A DNA stretch of 64,000 nt from Streptomyces diacarni (GTDB taxonomy: Bacteria; Actinomycetota; Actinomycetes; Streptomycetales; Streptomycetaceae). The notes under the pieces are model-generated. The model was not told where the DNA came from. It made no database searches and saw nothing but the letters and a program-made list of their open reading frames with translations. This document shows, one piece after another, positions 26,873-35,230 of this stretch; the stretch's first letter is position 1; the number at the start of each line of letters is the position of its first letter. The DNA lies in NCBI RefSeq assembly GCF_003323715.1, contig NZ_QOIN01000019.1:62001-126000 (forward strand), read 5' to 3'. The translations under genes and the position numbers were made by a program.

Positions 26873-29088
26873 ACCGCTTCACCGCAGCAGCACGGCCCGC
26901 GGTCACCGCACTCCTGGCCGCGGCACTCCTCCTCACCCTCTTCGCCGGCCCGCCCCTCGCGCACGCCGACAGCGGCCCCCGCACCCTGTACGCGGCCCCG
27001 CACGGGCAGGGCGACACCTGCACCCGCGCACGGCCGTGCTCCCTGGAGGGCGCACGGGACGAGGCACGCACGGTGACCGGCCGCGACACCCGCGTGCTTC
27101 TCCGCTCGGGCACCTACGCCCGCACCGAGCCGCTGCGCCTGGACGCGCGGGACTCAGGACGCGAAGGGCACACCGTCACCTGGGCAGCGGCCCCGGGAGC
27201 CCGCCCCGTCCTGTCCGGCGGCCGTGCACTGACCGGCTGGTCCCGTAACGGGGACGGCACCTGGACGGCCGACGTGCCGGACGGGGTCGCCCCGCGCCAG
27301 CTGTTCGTGGACGGCGAGCGCGCGGTCCGGGCACGCGGCGCGGCGTGTGCGGCCGACGTCTGCGACGCGACCAAGGAGGGCATGAGCGGCGCCCGCGCCA
27401 CCGGCATCGCGGACTGGCGCAGGCCCACCGACGCGGAAGCCGTCATCAGGGTCCGCTGGCGCAACTACCACTGCCGCGTCACCGGCTTGAGCGGTGACGA
27501 CCTGACCTTCGCCCAACCGTGCTGGACCAACTCCTCCAGCGGCACCGACCGCACGGGCCCCTCCTGGGACAGCACCACCGTCGACTCCGACCGGTACGCG
27601 GGTGTCGCCTTCTTCGAGAACGCCGTGGAGCTCCTGGACAAGCCAGGGGAGTTCGTGTGGGACTCGGGAGCACGCACGGTCACCTATCTGCCGCGCAAGG
27701 GCGAGGACATGCGCCGGGCGCGGGCCGTCACCCCGCACACCGAGCAGCTGCTCGTGATCGACGGCGCCCACGACCTCACCCTCGCGGGCCTCGGGTTCGC
27801 CCACGCCGCCTACCGGCAGCCCGGCACCGACGAGGGCTACGCGGGCACCCAGGCGGGTCTCACCCTCACGGGTGCCGACGGCCCCGTCGACCACGCCGGC
27901 CGCCACTACACCAAGCCGTCGGCGGCCCTGACCGTGCGCGGCGGGCGGCATATCACCGTCGAGCGCGCACACTTCACCCACCTCGGGGGCGCGGGTGCGA
28001 TCCTGGAAGCCGGCACGAAGGACTCGTCCGTCACCCGCTCCTCCTTCACCGACCTCTCCTCCGGCGCCCTGTACGTGGGGGACACCGAGCCACGGCCCGA
28101 AGAAGCCCTCGCGGGTGAGCGCAACACCGTCTCCCACAACACCGTCCGTGAGGCGGGAGTCGAGTACACCGACGCTGTCGGCATCTGGGCCGGTTACGAG
28201 GCGGAGCTGACCGTCGACCACAACACGCTCGACCACCTGCCGTACTCGGGAGTCTCGGTCGGCTGGGGCTGGAACCAGCCGGAGGCCAGGCGGTCCGTCC
28301 TCCGCGACAACAAGGTCACCAACAACCGCCTCACGCACGTCATGGAGGTCTCCCACGGCCAGCACGACGGGGGTGCCGTCTACACCCAGGGCTCCCAGCC
28401 GGGCACGGTGATCTCCGGCAACTACATCAACCGCTCCGGTTACGGCAACACCGAACGCGACGGCAACGGCATCTACCTCGACGAGCAGAGCAGCCACCTG
28501 CGCGTTGAACGCAACGTGATCACCCGCGTCGGCTACAAATGGGTCTCCAACTGGGCCGACTACGGGATCGAGAACACCGTGAGCGGCAACTGGACCGACA
28601 CCGCGGCCCCCGACCTCGGCGGCCGGGGCTCCGTCATGACCGGCAACCACACAGGCCTGGACGAACTGCCCGCCCAGGCCCTGCGCACGGCCGTCTCCGC
28701 GGGAGCCGGCAGCGCCCCGGCCGAGCACCTGCGGCGCGACCTGGCGCGCACCGGTACGCCGAGCCAGTCCTCGGACGACGGCTCGGCCGCGGCGAGCCGC
28801 GCGATCGACGGTGACACCACGACCGACACCCGAACGCTCCGCGAGGAGGGGGCCTGGTGGCGCGTGGACCTGGGCCGCCCCCGGCACGTCAGCCGGATCG
28901 AGGTCTGGAACGACGCCTCGATGACCACCGCGGACTTCGACGTGACCACGGACACGGGAACCGTCCACGTGACGGGCGAGGCCCTGCGCCCCACCCTGGT
29001 CGAGCTGGCCGGCACCACCCGCCACGTGACGATCAAGGCGACCGGCACAGGCCGGGTGGCGCTCGCCCAGGTCCTCGTCCACCCGTGA
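26869..29088 (+). CDS. Secreted right-handed beta-helix protein with C-terminal discoidin-like domain
   Basis: Exported protein of 739 residues (signal peptide about residues 1-33, ending AHADS). The central part is a right-handed parallel beta-helix of the kind found in pectate-lyase-like and GH28/PL6/GH110-type enzymes: YAAPHGQGDTCT near the start, repeated strands such as LTVRGGRHITVERAHFTHLGG, and NGIYLDEQSSHLRVERNVI. Residues about 625-739 form an F5/8 type C (discoidin) domain likely to bind glycans. No catalytic residues can be assigned with confidence, so the activity is open. GTG 26869 overlaps the previous stop (GTGA); it is the last gene of the plus arm. Confidence 0.82.
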   Translation: MNRFTAAARPAVTALLAAALLLTLFAGPPLAHADSGPRTLYAAPHGQGDTCTRARPCSLEGARDEARTVTGRDTRVLLRSGTYARTEPLRLDARDSGREGHTVTWAAAPGARPVLSGGRALTGWSRNGDGTWTADVPDGVAPRQLFVDGERAVRARGAACAADVCDATKEGMSGARATGIADWRRPTDAEAVIRVRWRNYHCRVTGLSGDDLTFAQPCWTNSSSGTDRTGPSWDSTTVDSDRYAGVAFFENAVELLDKPGEFVWDSGARTVTYLPRKGEDMRRARAVTPHTEQLLVIDGAHDLTLAGLGFAHAAYRQPGTDEGYAGTQAGLTLTGADGPVDHAGRHYTKPSAALTVRGGRHITVERAHFTHLGGAGAILEAGTKDSSVTRSSFTDLSSGALYVGDTEPRPEEALAGERNTVSHNTVREAGVEYTDAVGIWAGYEAELTVDHNTLDHLPYSGVSVGWGWNQPEARRSVLRDNKVTNNRLTHVMEVSHGQHDGGAVYTQGSQPGTVISGNYINRSGYGNTERDGNGIYLDEQSSHLRVERNVITRVGYKWVSNWADYGIENTVSGNWTDTAAPDLGGRGSVMTGNHTGLDELPAQALRTAVSAGAGSAPAEHLRRDLARTGTPSQSSDDGSAAASRAIDGDTTTDTRTLREEGAWWRVDLGRPRHVSRIEVWNDASMTTADFDVTTDTGTVHVTGEALRPTLVELAGTTRHVTIKATGTGRVALAQVLVHP

Positions 29089-29097
29089 TCCCCGAGG

Positions 29098-29631
29098 TCA
29101 GCCGCCCAGCAGGTCGAGCAGGTCGTCGGCGTGGTCCTCCTCCTCTTCGAGGATGCTCTCCATGACCCGCCGCGTCGTGGGGTCCTTGTCCCCCAGCCAG
29201 CGGATGATCTCCTGGTAGACGCCGATGACGATCCGCTCCGCCTCCAGGTTGTCCCGCAGCATCTGCTTCAGCTCGCCGTCGGGGGTGGCGGTGTAGTCGG
29301 TGTGGGAGCGCTGGGCCACGGTGGCCGGGTCGAAATCGGGCTCGCCGCCCAACTGGGAGATGCGCTCGGCGGCGCGCAGCGCGTGATCCCACTCCTCCTT
29401 GGCGTGCTCGGTGAACTCGGCCGAGACCTGCGCCCTGTCGATGCCGGTCGCGGAGATGGCGTGCCGGGTGTAGCGCATCCAGCACACGACCTCGGTGGCG
29501 ACCACGTCGTTGAGAACAGCCACCACACGGTCCCGATCGGCTTCGTAGGTGCCCGTCACAGGACCGCTTTCCATCTTCGCCCGGGCGTCGGCGCGGATGC
29601 GGCTCACGTCGACAACGAAATCGTCCGTCAT
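29098..29631 (-). CDS. Ferritin-like/bacterioferritin-type protein
   Basis: Four-helix-bundle diiron protein of 177 residues, probably handling iron or oxidative stress in the cytoplasm. Likely metal ligands: Glu in VVATEVVCWMRYTRH, the pair in EFTEHAKEEWDHALRA, and Glu/His in ILEEEEDHADDLLDLL. It is longer at the N-terminus than classic Bfr and Dps by about 20 residues, and no heme-ligand Met is obvious. ATG 29631 is preceded by an AGGACAGTG stretch. It is convergent with the beta-helix gene, with only 9 nt between stops. Confidence 0.82.
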   Translation of the reverse strand: MTDDFVVDVSRIRADARAKMESGPVTGTYEADRDRVVAVLNDVVATEVVCWMRYTRHAISATGIDRAQVSAEFTEHAKEEWDHALRAAERISQLGGEPDFDPATVAQRSHTDYTATPDGELKQMLRDNLEAERIVIGVYQEIIRWLGDKDPTTRRVMESILEEEEDHADDLLDLLGG

Positions 29632-29747
29632 GGCTCACTGTCCTTCGAGGGCTCGGGGAGGGGTTCGGTCGACAAGTAGAAGTCCCCGAGCCGACAGCAC
29701 CCGGCAAACGCGCTCCAGCACGCCCGCACGTCACCCCAGCGGAGGCT

Positions 29748-29783
29748 GCGGACGGCCGCTGCCCGCGCACGGCCGCCGTCCGC
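29748..29783 (-). terminator. Hairpin downstream of fruA
   Basis: GCGGACGG at 29748-29755 pairs with CCGTCCGC at 29776-29783, in the 197-bp space after the fruA stop. A plausible terminator for the fru operon. Confidence 0.5.
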
Positions 29784-29828
29784 GCACGGGCCCGTGGCCG
29801 TCCGCGCAACGACGAGGCGTGAGCCGCC

Positions 29829-31931
29829 TCACCGCGAGGAGTCGGCCACCTCGGCCACCTCGCCCGCCGCGCCCGCACGACGCGCCGCCGGCGCCACCGG
29901 CTCCGCCGTCTTCCCGCGAGCGCCGGGCGTCTCCGCGCGGGCGCCCGCCGCCCGCGGGCGACGCCCCTTCAGGACGAGGACGAGGCCCGCCGTCACCGCC
30001 GTACCAGCGGCGATCGCGAGCAGGTACGGCAGCGGGTTCCCGATCAGCGGCACCACGAACGCTCCTCCGTGCGGGGCCCGCAGCGTGGAGCCGAAGGCCA
30101 TCGACAGCGCGCCGGTGACCGCGCCGCCCGCCATCGCGGAAGGGATGACCCGCAGCGGGTCCGCCGCCGCGAAGGGGATCGCGCCCTCGGTGATGAAGGA
30201 GGCTCCCAGCACCCACGCGGCCTTTCCGTTCTCCCGCTCGGTCTCGGTGAACAGCTTCCCCCGTACGGTGGTGGCCAGCGCCATCGCCAGCGGGGGAACC
30301 ATGCCGGCCGCCATCACCGCGGCCATCACCTTCAGGCTGCCGTCGTTCGGGTCGGCCAGACCGCCCACGGCGAAGGCGTACGCGACCTTGTTCAGCGGGC
30401 CGCCGAGGTCGAAGCACATCATCAGGCCGAGCACCACGCCGAGGACGACGGCGTTGGATCCGGACAGACCGCCGAGCCAGTCGGTCAGCGCCTTTTGCAG
30501 GGCCGCGATCGGCTCACCGATCACCACGAACATCAAGAAGCCAACGAGGGCGGAGGCCACGAGGGGTATCACCAGCACCGGCATGATGCCGCGCAGCGTC
30601 GGCGGAATGCGCACGCGCTGGATCGCCGTCACGACCGCGCCGGCGAGCAGGCCCGCGACCAGACCGCCCAGAAAGCCCGCGTCGATGGTCACCGCGATCG
30701 ACCCGCCCACGAAGCCGGGGACGAGGCCGGGCCGGTCGGCCATGCCGTAGGCGATGTAGCCGGCCAGCACCGGTACCAGGAAGGCGAAGGCGGCGCTGCC
30801 GACCTGGTTGAGCAGGGCGGCCCAGCTGTGGACCTCGGTCCACACGAAGTGGTCGGCGACCGACTTCGCGTCGGAGATCTCGTAGCCGCCCAGGGCGAAG
30901 GAGAGCGCGATCAGCAGGCCGCCCGCGGCGACGAACGGCACCATGTAGCTGACGCCGCTCATCAGGTAGCGGCGGAGCCGCGAGCCGAAGCCCTCGCCCG
31001 CCCCCGGCTCCTCGACTGCTTCCGGCTCCTGGCCGGCAGGCCCGCTCGTCTCGCCGCGCGCGGCCTTGGCGCGCACCTCGGCGATCAGCTCCGCGGGGCG
31101 GTTGATCCCGGCCTTCACGCTGACGTCGACGGTGGGTTTGCCGGCGAACCTGGCCTTGTCCCGCACCTCCACGTCGTGCGCGAGGATCACGGCGTCGGCG
31201 CCGGCGACGACGCCGGGCTCGACCTTGCTGAACCCCCCTGACCCCTGGGTCTCCACGGTCACTTCGACCCCGGCCTCCTGCCCGGCCCGCTCCAGGGCCT
31301 CGGCGGCCATGTAGGTGTGCGCGATGCCCGTCGGACAGGACGTGACGGCGACGATCCGGAACGGGGTCTCGTCCGCCCCCGTACCCGCCGCCCCGGCGGC
31401 CGGCGCTGTGGAGGACCCGTCACGCGCGGACACCGCATCCGGCTCCGCGTCGTCCGCCGGCTCTGCTTCGTCCTCGTGCGCGGTCGTCGGCCCGTCGCCC
31501 CGGATCATGGCAGCCGCCGCGCCCGGGTCTTGTTCCGCGCGGAGCGCCGCCGCGAACTCCTGGTCCGCCAGCCGCCGCGCCAGCGCGGAGAGGATGGCCA
31601 GATGCTCGCTGTCGGCCCCGTCGGGCGCGGCGATCAGGAAGACCAGGTCGGCGGGTCCGTCCGGCGCGCCGAAGTCGATACCGCGCGCACTGCGGCCGAA
31701 CGCCAGCGTCGGCTCGGTGACGTGTGCGCTGCGGCAGTGCGGGATGCCGATACCGCCGTCGAGGCCGGTTTCCATCCGGGCCTCGCGGGCGGCGACATCG
31801 GCGAGGAATCCCTCGATGTCGGTGACCCTGCCGGCCGCCGCCATCCGCGTGGCGAGCGTCCTGGCGGCCGCTTCCTTGGTGTCGGCGGACAGGTCGAGAT
31901 CGACCAGATCCGGGGTGATCAGCTCGCTCAT
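29829..31931 (-). CDS. fruA: PTS fructose-specific EIIABC permease
   Basis: Fructose importer of 700 residues that phosphorylates its sugar to fructose 1-phosphate on entry. The EIIA domain (about residues 1-145) has the phospho-His in GIGIPHCRSAHVTEP. The EIIB domain (about 185-285) has the phospho-Cys in AVTSCPTGIAHTYMAAEALE. The EIIC domain (about 320-660) has multiple membrane spans and GPLNKVAYAF near its end. A Pro/Ala/Arg-rich tail of about 40 residues follows. ATG 31931 starts the EIIA domain directly. It is the third gene of fruR-fruK-fruA, the usual Streptomyces order. Confidence 0.95.
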   Translation of the reverse strand: MSELITPDLVDLDLSADTKEAAARTLATRMAAAGRVTDIEGFLADVAAREARMETGLDGGIGIPHCRSAHVTEPTLAFGRSARGIDFGAPDGPADLVFLIAAPDGADSEHLAILSALARRLADQEFAAALRAEQDPGAAAAMIRGDGPTTAHEDEAEPADDAEPDAVSARDGSSTAPAAGAAGTGADETPFRIVAVTSCPTGIAHTYMAAEALERAGQEAGVEVTVETQGSGGFSKVEPGVVAGADAVILAHDVEVRDKARFAGKPTVDVSVKAGINRPAELIAEVRAKAARGETSGPAGQEPEAVEEPGAGEGFGSRLRRYLMSGVSYMVPFVAAGGLLIALSFALGGYEISDAKSVADHFVWTEVHSWAALLNQVGSAAFAFLVPVLAGYIAYGMADRPGLVPGFVGGSIAVTIDAGFLGGLVAGLLAGAVVTAIQRVRIPPTLRGIMPVLVIPLVASALVGFLMFVVIGEPIAALQKALTDWLGGLSGSNAVVLGVVLGLMMCFDLGGPLNKVAYAFAVGGLADPNDGSLKVMAAVMAAGMVPPLAMALATTVRGKLFTETERENGKAAWVLGASFITEGAIPFAAADPLRVIPSAMAGGAVTGALSMAFGSTLRAPHGGAFVVPLIGNPLPYLLAIAAGTAVTAGLVLVLKGRRPRAAGARAETPGARGKTAEPVAPAARRAGAAGEVAEVADSSR

Positions 31932-31998
31932 CGCGGCTCCTTGGTGACCGGCCGCCCGCACGGGCGGCTGGGGGAGGGGAGGGGGAACCCGGTCTTCA

Positions 31999-32943
31999 TC
32001 ACGTCGGTTGGCCCAAGGCGCGGTCGACGGGGATGTCCGTGGTCGTGGTGACCAGCGCCGGGTCGAGGTCCGCGGGGCCCGGCATCGCGCTGCCCGGCAG
32101 TTGCACGGCGGCGGTTCCGTTGGCGACGGCCGCGGCGAGCGCCGCAGGGCCCTGGCCGCCGGCGGCCAGGAAACCGGCCAGCGACGCGTCACCCGCACCG
32201 ACGTCGCTGCGCGCGACCACCTGAGCCGCTGTACCGAAGTACGTACCGGTCTCGTCGAGGAGCAGTTGCCCGTCGGCGCCCAGGCTGGCCAGGACGGCAC
32301 GGGCACCGCGCCCGCGTAGTTCCTCCGCGGCCTTCACCGCGTCACCGACCGTGGCCAGGGGGCGCCCGACGGCCTCGGACAGCTCCGCGGCGTTCGGCTT
32401 GACCACGTCGGGCCGCTTCCCGAGCGCGGCGGTCAGGGCCGCACCTGAGGTGTCCAGGGCGATCCTGCCGCCGCCCCGGTGGGTGCGGTCCACCACCTCG
32501 GCGTACCACTCGGGTCCTGGGCCGCGCGGCAGGCTGCCGCAGCAGGCGATCCACTCCGCGTCCGCCGACCGTGCGCGGACGGCCTCCAGCATCGCCTCGG
32601 CGGCTGCCCGCTCGATCTGCGGACCCGCCGCGTTGACCTTGGTGAGCGTGCCGTCCGGCTCGACGAGCGTGACGTTGACGCGGGTCGATTCCGCGACGGG
32701 GACCCCGGCCACCTCGATGCCGTGCTCTTCGAGCAGCCGGGCCAGCAGCGCGCCCTCAGGGCCACCGAGCGGAACCACCGCCACCGTACGGCCGCCGGCG
32801 GCGGCGACGGCGCGGGAGACGTTCACGCCCTTGCCGCCGGGGTCCACCCTGTCGCCGGCCGAGCGCAGCACCGCGCCGCGCTCCAGGTCCGGCAGTTCGT
32901 AGGTGCGATCCAGGCTGGGGTTCGGGGTCAGGGTGAGGATCAC
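31999..32943 (-). CDS. fruK: 1-phosphofructokinase
   Basis: PfkB-family kinase of 314 residues that converts the fructose 1-phosphate made by FruA into fructose 1,6-bisphosphate. Family signatures: TLTPNPSLDRTY at the N-terminus, the PfkB motif DPGGKGVNVSRA, and SDVGAGDASLAGFLA carrying the catalytic Asp and anion hole. Its ATG overlaps the fruR stop by 4 nt. Together with fruA 67 nt downstream this makes a complete fructose-uptake module. Confidence 0.95.
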   Translation of the reverse strand: MILTLTPNPSLDRTYELPDLERGAVLRSAGDRVDPGGKGVNVSRAVAAAGGRTVAVVPLGGPEGALLARLLEEHGIEVAGVPVAESTRVNVTLVEPDGTLTKVNAAGPQIERAAAEAMLEAVRARSADAEWIACCGSLPRGPGPEWYAEVVDRTHRGGGRIALDTSGAALTAALGKRPDVVKPNAAELSEAVGRPLATVGDAVKAAEELRGRGARAVLASLGADGQLLLDETGTYFGTAAQVVARSDVGAGDASLAGFLAAGGQGPAALAAAVANGTAAVQLPGSAMPGPADLDPALVTTTTDIPVDRALGQPT

Positions 32944-33722
32944 GCGCGCACCACCGCCGTGCCCCCACGCTCGATCGTCTGCGCGTCCTCGGGGGCCAGG
33001 CCCGTGTCGGTGATCAGCAGATCGACATCGCCGAGGGCCCCGAAGCGGGCGAGGTGCTCCTGACCGAACTTCGCGGAGTCGCAGAGCAGTACGACCCTGC
33101 GGGCAGCCGCGAGTGCGGCACGCTTGACGGCGGCCTCCGCGAGGTCGGGGGTGGTCAGCCCGCCGGTGTGGGAGAAGCCGTTGGTGGCGACGAAGGCGAC
33201 GTCGGCCCGGATCTCGCCGTAGGCCCGCAGCGCCCAGGCGTCGACGGCGGCCCGGGTGCGGTGCCGTACGCGGCCGCCGACCAGGTGCAGGGCGATGCCG
33301 GGGTGGTCGGCGAGCCGGGCCGCGGCGGGAAGCGCGTGGGTCACCACGGTGAGGGTGGAGTCGAGGGGGAGGAGGGCGGCCAGCCGGGCGGCGGTGGTGC
33401 CCGCGTCGAGGATGACGCTGCCCTCGGCGGGCAGCTCGGCCAGCGCGGCCTGCGCGATCCGGTCCTTCTCGTCGGCGGCCACCGCGTCCCGCTCGGCGAG
33501 GTCGGGTTCGAAGTCGAGCCGGCCTGCGGGGATGGCGCCACCGTGGACGCGGCGGATGAGCCCCGCCCGGTCCAGCACCTTCAGATCGCGCCGTACGGTC
33601 TCCGCGGTGACCTCGAACTCCTCGGCCAGGGACAGTACGTCCACCCGCCCGCTCTCACGGGCCAGGCGCAGGATCTCCTGCTGGCGCTCCGGTGCGTACA
33701 TGTTGTTCTGCGTCCGTTTCAT
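32940..33722 (-). CDS. fruR: DeoR family repressor of the fructose operon
   Basis: Predicted autoregulated repressor of 260 residues. The N-terminal DeoR helix-turn-helix covers RQQEILRLARESGRVDVLSL and VTAETVRRDLKVLD, with the following GLIRRVHGGAI hallmark. The C-terminal sugar-phosphate sensing domain contains DAGTTAARLA and VAFVATNGF. Fructose 1-phosphate is the expected inducer. The first ATG at 33722 is given, but MYAPERQQ at 33701 is an equally likely start, as neither has a strong ribosome site. Confidence 0.9.
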   Translation of the reverse strand: MKRTQNNMYAPERQQEILRLARESGRVDVLSLAEEFEVTAETVRRDLKVLDRAGLIRRVHGGAIPAGRLDFEPDLAERDAVAADEKDRIAQAALAELPAEGSVILDAGTTAARLAALLPLDSTLTVVTHALPAAARLADHPGIALHLVGGRVRHRTRAAVDAWALRAYGEIRADVAFVATNGFSHTGGLTTPDLAEAAVKRAALAAARRVVLLCDSAKFGQEHLARFGALGDVDLLITDTGLAPEDAQTIERGGTAVVRA

Positions 33723-33900
33723 GACCGTCTCGGTTGGTGCGCGGCCATGCTACGAGTGCGGAACCGGGAAGTAAATGTATTCGGACATGAGGCGGTCATG
33801 ATCGGACGCGTCGGCGTCGGACGGTCCGCGGAGGCCGCCAACGCCGCCAATGCCGCCAACCAGGGGGCGCGGGGCGCGGGGGGATGGTTGGCTGTCGGGC

Positions 33901-34497
33901 ATGACCGCACCGGATCCGAAGAAGGACCTCCACCGCTACCTGCAGACCGCCCGTGACGTGCTGCTGTGGAAGCTTGAAGGGCTGTCGGAATACGACATCA
34001 GGCGCCCGCTGACGCCCACAGGCACCAATCTGCTGGGGCTCGTCAAGCACGTGTCGTACTGCGAACTGGGCTACTTCGGCGACACCTTCGGGCGCCCCGC
34101 CGACCACCTGCTGCCCCGCCTCACCCAGGACGCCGAGACCAACGCGGACATGTGGGCGAGGGCGGACGAGTCGCGCGAGGACGTCGTGGGGCGGTACCGC
34201 CGGGTGTGCGCGCACGCGGACGCGACGATCGAGAGCCTGGCGCTGGACGCCGCGGGCTGGGTGCCGCACTGGCCGGCCGACCGAAGCGAGGTGACACTCC
34301 ACCGGATCCTGGTGCACATGCTCGCCGAGACCCAACGGCACGCGGGGCACGCCGACATCGTGCGGGAGCTCCTCGATGGCGCCACCGGGTTGCGGGACGG
34401 GAACGACAACATGCCGCCGGCCGGTCTCGCCTGGTGGGAGGACTACCGCCACCGTCTGGAGCGGGTGGCGCGCGGGGTGGGGGCCGACCGGCCTTGA
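33901..34497 (+). CDS. DinB-like (DUF664-type) protein
   Basis: Four-helix-bundle protein of 198 residues of the DinB/YfiT superfamily, often metal-dependent thiol-linked or stress enzymes of unknown reaction. Putative metal-ligand histidines are visible in LGLVKHVSYCELGYF near residue 45 and LHRILVHMLAETQRHAGHADI near residue 140. ATG 33901 begins the conserved fold (KKDLHRYLQTARDVLLWKLEGLSEYD). It stands alone, divergent from fruR, and is followed by a strong hairpin. Confidence 0.82.
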   Translation: MTAPDPKKDLHRYLQTARDVLLWKLEGLSEYDIRRPLTPTGTNLLGLVKHVSYCELGYFGDTFGRPADHLLPRLTQDAETNADMWARADESREDVVGRYRRVCAHADATIESLALDAAGWVPHWPADRSEVTLHRILVHMLAETQRHAGHADIVRELLDGATGLRDGNDNMPPAGLAWWEDYRHRLERVARGVGADRP

Positions 34498-34520
34498 GAG
34501 CCTTGGCAGGCCGGTGGCAG

Positions 34521-34543
34521 GCCCGGCCGACGGTCGGCCGGGC
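34521..34543 (+). terminator. Perfect palindromic hairpin
   Basis: GCCCGGCCGAC at 34521-34531 and its exact complement at 34533-34543 leave a 1-nt centre. It lies 23 nt after the DinB-like stop; either a terminator or, less likely, a protein-binding palindrome. Confidence 0.55.
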
Positions 34544-34588
34544 GCGGCCTGGCAGTGGCGCAGGGTGCGGCCTCGCCCGGCTCAGCGG

Positions 34589-35062
34589 ATGGCGACCGGG
34601 CTGACGGGGATCAACCACTTCGCGACCAAGGACGAGGCGTTCCTGGCCTGGGACGCCTCCGACGACGCGTACCTCGCCGGCCTCATCGTGGACAGGCCCA
34701 GGGCGGAGAGCGCCGTACGGGCCGCACTGTGGGCCATGACGACCACCGCCTTCGCCTCCGAGCCCGGCAGCCGCGCCACCGTCGTGCGGGAGGTCATGGC
34801 CCACAGTCCCGGCGTGGCCGCGCAGGCCACCCAGCTCACCCGCAAGGTCGTCCGCGCCGTCGAGGCGGGCATCGCCGCGCGTCTCGGCCTGCCGGCGGAC
34901 TCCCACGTCGTGCGCCTCGGCGCCGTCACCGCCGTCGCCGCGCTCACGGTGACGATGCGTACCGCGGAAGTCGGCGCGGCCGAGCGGGAGCGGCTGCTGG
35001 AGGAGACCTGCCGCGTACTGGACGCGGGCTTCCTGGCCGTCCAGCCCTCCGAAGGCCCCTGA
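34589..35062 (+). pseudogene. TetR regulator remnant lacking the DNA-binding domain
   Basis: The frame encodes about 157 residues. It begins MATGLTGINHFATKDEAFLAWD, where NHFATKDEAF matches the end of the TetR recognition helix and the helix after it, and continues as a normal TetR ligand domain to the stop. The first ~40 residues of a TetR protein, with helices 1-2 of the HTH, are missing and cannot be found upstream in any frame. It probably arose by deletion, with a junction near 34590-34605. If translated it could not bind DNA in the usual way. Confidence 0.7.
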
Positions 35063-35230
35063 GCTCGTCGGCTTCCCCCGCTGGCGGGCTCTCAGGCGGT
35101 GTGCGCCGAACGAGTGCGCCAATGCGGTGAGGTCTGTGGGACCGCCGCCCGAACGGGTACCCCTGTTCACCCGAGTTCTCCTCCGCGGCGCGGACCGAGC
35201 GCCGTCGCGTGCCGAAGGGACCCAAGAGCA

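Noticed and set aside
34521..34543. Perfect 23-bp palindrome as an attachment or recombination site
   Set aside because: Its position just after a stop codon is better explained by a terminator; no integrase or flanking repeats are present.
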